Under the pieces are notes generated by a model. The model was not told the origin of the DNA. It searched no databases and saw nothing but the letters and a program-made list of their open reading frames with translations. The position numbers were made by a program, and so were the translations under genes. This document shows positions 4,454 to 5,614 of a DNA stretch of 5,614 bases, one piece after another. The stretch's first letter is position 1, and every line of letters begins with the position of its first letter. The stretch is from Cloacimonetes bacterium UBA5835 (GTDB taxonomy: Bacteria; Cloacimonadota; Cloacimonadia; Cloacimonadales; Cloacimonadaceae): positions 135-5,748 of the forward strand of contig DJGX01000054.1 of the NCBI GenBank assembly GCA_002432865.1, given 5' to 3'.

Positions 4454-5503
4454 TCATTCGGCAGCGTTCATTAATTCTGTATCACCAACTCCCAGAATAA
4501 AATAGGGGTTATTGGAATTTGCCCTTTTCATTATTACCCAATAAGGTTTATCCAAAATCAGATTTTTGGGCTTAGAGGCATTGGGATTGGCGGAAGTGAT
4601 CATTCCGATGATAGCTTCATTTTCTACGCGAGCACCTTTCTCATCCATATCAAATTTGATAATTTCTTGCATCAGAGCGATTTGGTAACCAGAAAGCTTT
4701 TTGTTCTTGATTTTCTTATTCAACATTTCTTTATATTGGCGTTCATAATTTAGGTGTAAAACCGGTGCTTGAAATATATCTCTTCGGTTCATTACGGTTC
4801 CGGGAATAAAATCCGCTTTCTCATTAGCAGGAGCTTTGGTTTTCAGCATTTTTAGAACTTCATCGGGTTTATCCATAGGATAGCCCTTTGCCAAAAAAAT
4901 CTGATCTTGGTTATCTTTTAATTTCAAGGCGAGCAGGAATTTATCGTCATTTTCGTAATTCACAATATAAACATTAGTATAGCTTTCGGGATCAGAAGTA
5001 AAGCCCTTCACTTGTTTATCCAAAAAATTAACTGCCTGCTTCTTAAAAGCAATTTCGTACTCAATCTGTTTAAGGAAATAGGCATAGGAGATTATATCTT
5101 TATCAGCCAATTTCAACTGTAAGTCCGATATACTCTTATCAGGAAATTTTGCCCGGCATTCTTGATTTATCAGATCAACGGTTTTTTGCCCATATCCGCT
5201 TTTGACATAATAACTTGCTTCATCTATATCGTCTTTGGTAAAAACGGGATTATTTAAACAATGTAATGTCTTTAATGCATTTTCATCTTTGGTGGCAAGT
5301 TCTATGGGTTCTCCTGTAAAATTCTCTATTAATTCATTCCAGGCAAGATTCATAGCTCCGCCCCAAATATAATTGCTTTTCAGTTTGCTGCCTGTATAAT
5401 TCAAGCTTTCAGTTTCAGATGTAACCGGTTTGGCTTTATTATGACAGCAAGCCGAAAATATAAGAGCTGTTATTAAGATTAATACAATTTGAATTTTCCG
5501 CAT
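4454..5503 (-). CDS. Lipoprotein with serpin-like C-terminal region
   Basis: This 349-residue protein starts at an ATG preceded by GAGGT with good spacing. Residues 1-18 are a signal peptide followed by IFSAC, a lipobox with acylated Cys19 (the F at minus 3 is uncommon). It should be anchored in a membrane facing the periplasm or cell surface. I do not recognise the N-terminal part (about 36-110; YIWGGAMNLAWNEL, SYYVKSGYGQ). From about 110 on, landmarks resemble serpins in order: TVDLINQE (108-115), DIISYAYFLKQIEYEIAF (136-153, like the NAiyFKGxWxxxF motif), FDMDEKGARVENEA (284-297, like the hinge) and a final DKPYWVIMK...NPYFILGVGDTEL (318-343, like the PFxFxI...iLFxGrv end). The alanine-rich hinge of inhibitory serpins is not conserved, so protease inhibition is doubtful. 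It is the first gene of a probable operon with the glycerate kinase. Lipoprotein status is firm; the serpin relationship is inferred from patterns. Confidence 0.85.
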   Translation of the reverse strand: MRKIQIVLILITALIFSACCHNKAKPVTSETESLNYTGSKLKSNYIWGGAMNLAWNELIENFTGEPIELATKDENALKTLHCLNNPVFTKDDIDEASYYVKSGYGQKTVDLINQECRAKFPDKSISDLQLKLADKDIISYAYFLKQIEYEIAFKKQAVNFLDKQVKGFTSDPESYTNVYIVNYENDDKFLLALKLKDNQDQIFLAKGYPMDKPDEVLKMLKTKAPANEKADFIPGTVMNRRDIFQAPVLHLNYERQYKEMLNKKIKNKKLSGYQIALMQEIIKFDMDEKGARVENEAIIGMITSANPNASKPKNLILDKPYWVIMKRANSNNPYFILGVGDTELMNAAE

Positions 5504-5506
5504 TGG

Positions 5507-5514
5507 ATACCTCT
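5507..5514 (-). promoter_or_regulatory. Ribosome binding site of the lipoprotein gene
   Basis: On the minus strand AAGAGGTATCCA precedes the ATG, placing GAGGT about five to six bases from the start codon. This supports the chosen start. The following kinase gene has no comparable site. Confidence 0.7.
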
Positions 5515-5530
5515 TTCTATTCTTTTTGGC

Positions 5531-5558
5531 AGGATAAATTCCGAGGAGATTGTGTCAA
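5531..5558 (-). promoter_or_regulatory. Candidate promoter of the lipoprotein-kinase operon
   Basis: On the minus strand a perfect TTGACA (5558-5553) is followed after 16 bases by TATCCT (5536-5531), a 4/6 match to TATAAT. A start site near 5524 would leave a leader of about 20 bases containing the GAGGT ribosome binding site. The 16-base spacer matches the candidate promoter at 434-461. Confidence 0.45.
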
Positions 5559-5568
5559 TACAAATGTT

Positions 5569-5614
5569 TAGCTCTTGGTTCTCACAGATTTGATTTTAGA
5601 AACGAGGATTTAAG
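5569..5614 (-). repeat. Fused fragments of three repeat families, inverted copy at right edge
   Basis: TTAGCTCTTGGTTC recalls the AGTTC array (compare TTAGCTCTTAGTTC at 2693-2706). CTCACAGATTTG recalls the CACAGAT units. Bases 5594-5611 are the exact reverse complement of AAATCCTCGTTTCTAAAA at 3202-3219. The repeats may continue past the window edge. Confidence 0.7.

Noticed and set aside
3202..5611. Composite transposon carrying the lipoprotein-kinase pair
   Set aside because: The flanking 18-bp inverted repeats belong to a dispersed family with several copies in the window. No transposase and no target-site duplication are seen.
1..5614. tRNA or rRNA genes
   Set aside because: No cloverleaf with T-loop consensus and no rRNA-like conserved sequence was seen on either strand by eye.

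Overview
The window is AT-rich and carries three credible protein genes among unusually repeat-rich intergenic DNA. The best fit is a bacterium of the FCB group, probably Cloacimonadota ('Candidatus Cloacimonas'-like). This rests on the secreted modular protein with a YPNPCNP-type C-terminal sorting tail, the low GC content and the style of the intergenic repeats. The assignment is an inference from remembered features; no search was run.

Layout. Positions 1-521 hold no gene. They contain two adjacent small hairpins (4-45), a 44-bp tandem repeat (93-198), a strong stem-loop with a T-rich tail (385-417) and a candidate promoter (434-461). Positions 522-2417 (+) encode a 631-residue secreted protein: signal peptide, jelly-roll-like N-terminal domain, fibronectin type III domain, an unrecognised beta-rich segment, a second Fn3-like domain and a type IX secretion type A sorting tail. 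Positions 2418-3264 lie between convergent genes and are almost entirely short-period repeats: a 58-bp tandem repeat built on CACAGAT, a 7-bp-based AGTTCAA array, 9-bp TTCGGTGNC units and 8-bp AAATCCTN units. Part of this is duplicated about 300 bp further on. Positions 3265-5503 (-) look like a two-gene operon, with a lipoprotein first (5503-4454) and a divergent MOFRL-type glycerate 2-kinase second (4431-3265). It has a plausible TTGACA-N16-TATCCT promoter at 5531-5558. Repeat fragments of the same families reappear at 5569-5614, in inverted orientation relative to those at 3202-3219.

How it works together. The secreted protein and the operon show no evident functional link; they converge on the repeat field. 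The lipoprotein and kinase are separated by only 22 bp, and the kinase lacks a ribosome binding site, so they are probably co-transcribed and perhaps translationally coupled. The reason for pairing them is unclear.

The points most worth a second look are: (a) the C-terminal two thirds of the lipoprotein match the order and spacing of serpin landmarks, with a degenerate hinge; (b) the kinase keeps the family's core glycine motifs but has lost several signature residues; (c) several unrelated repeat families, all with 7-9-bp periods, sit together in intergenic DNA.
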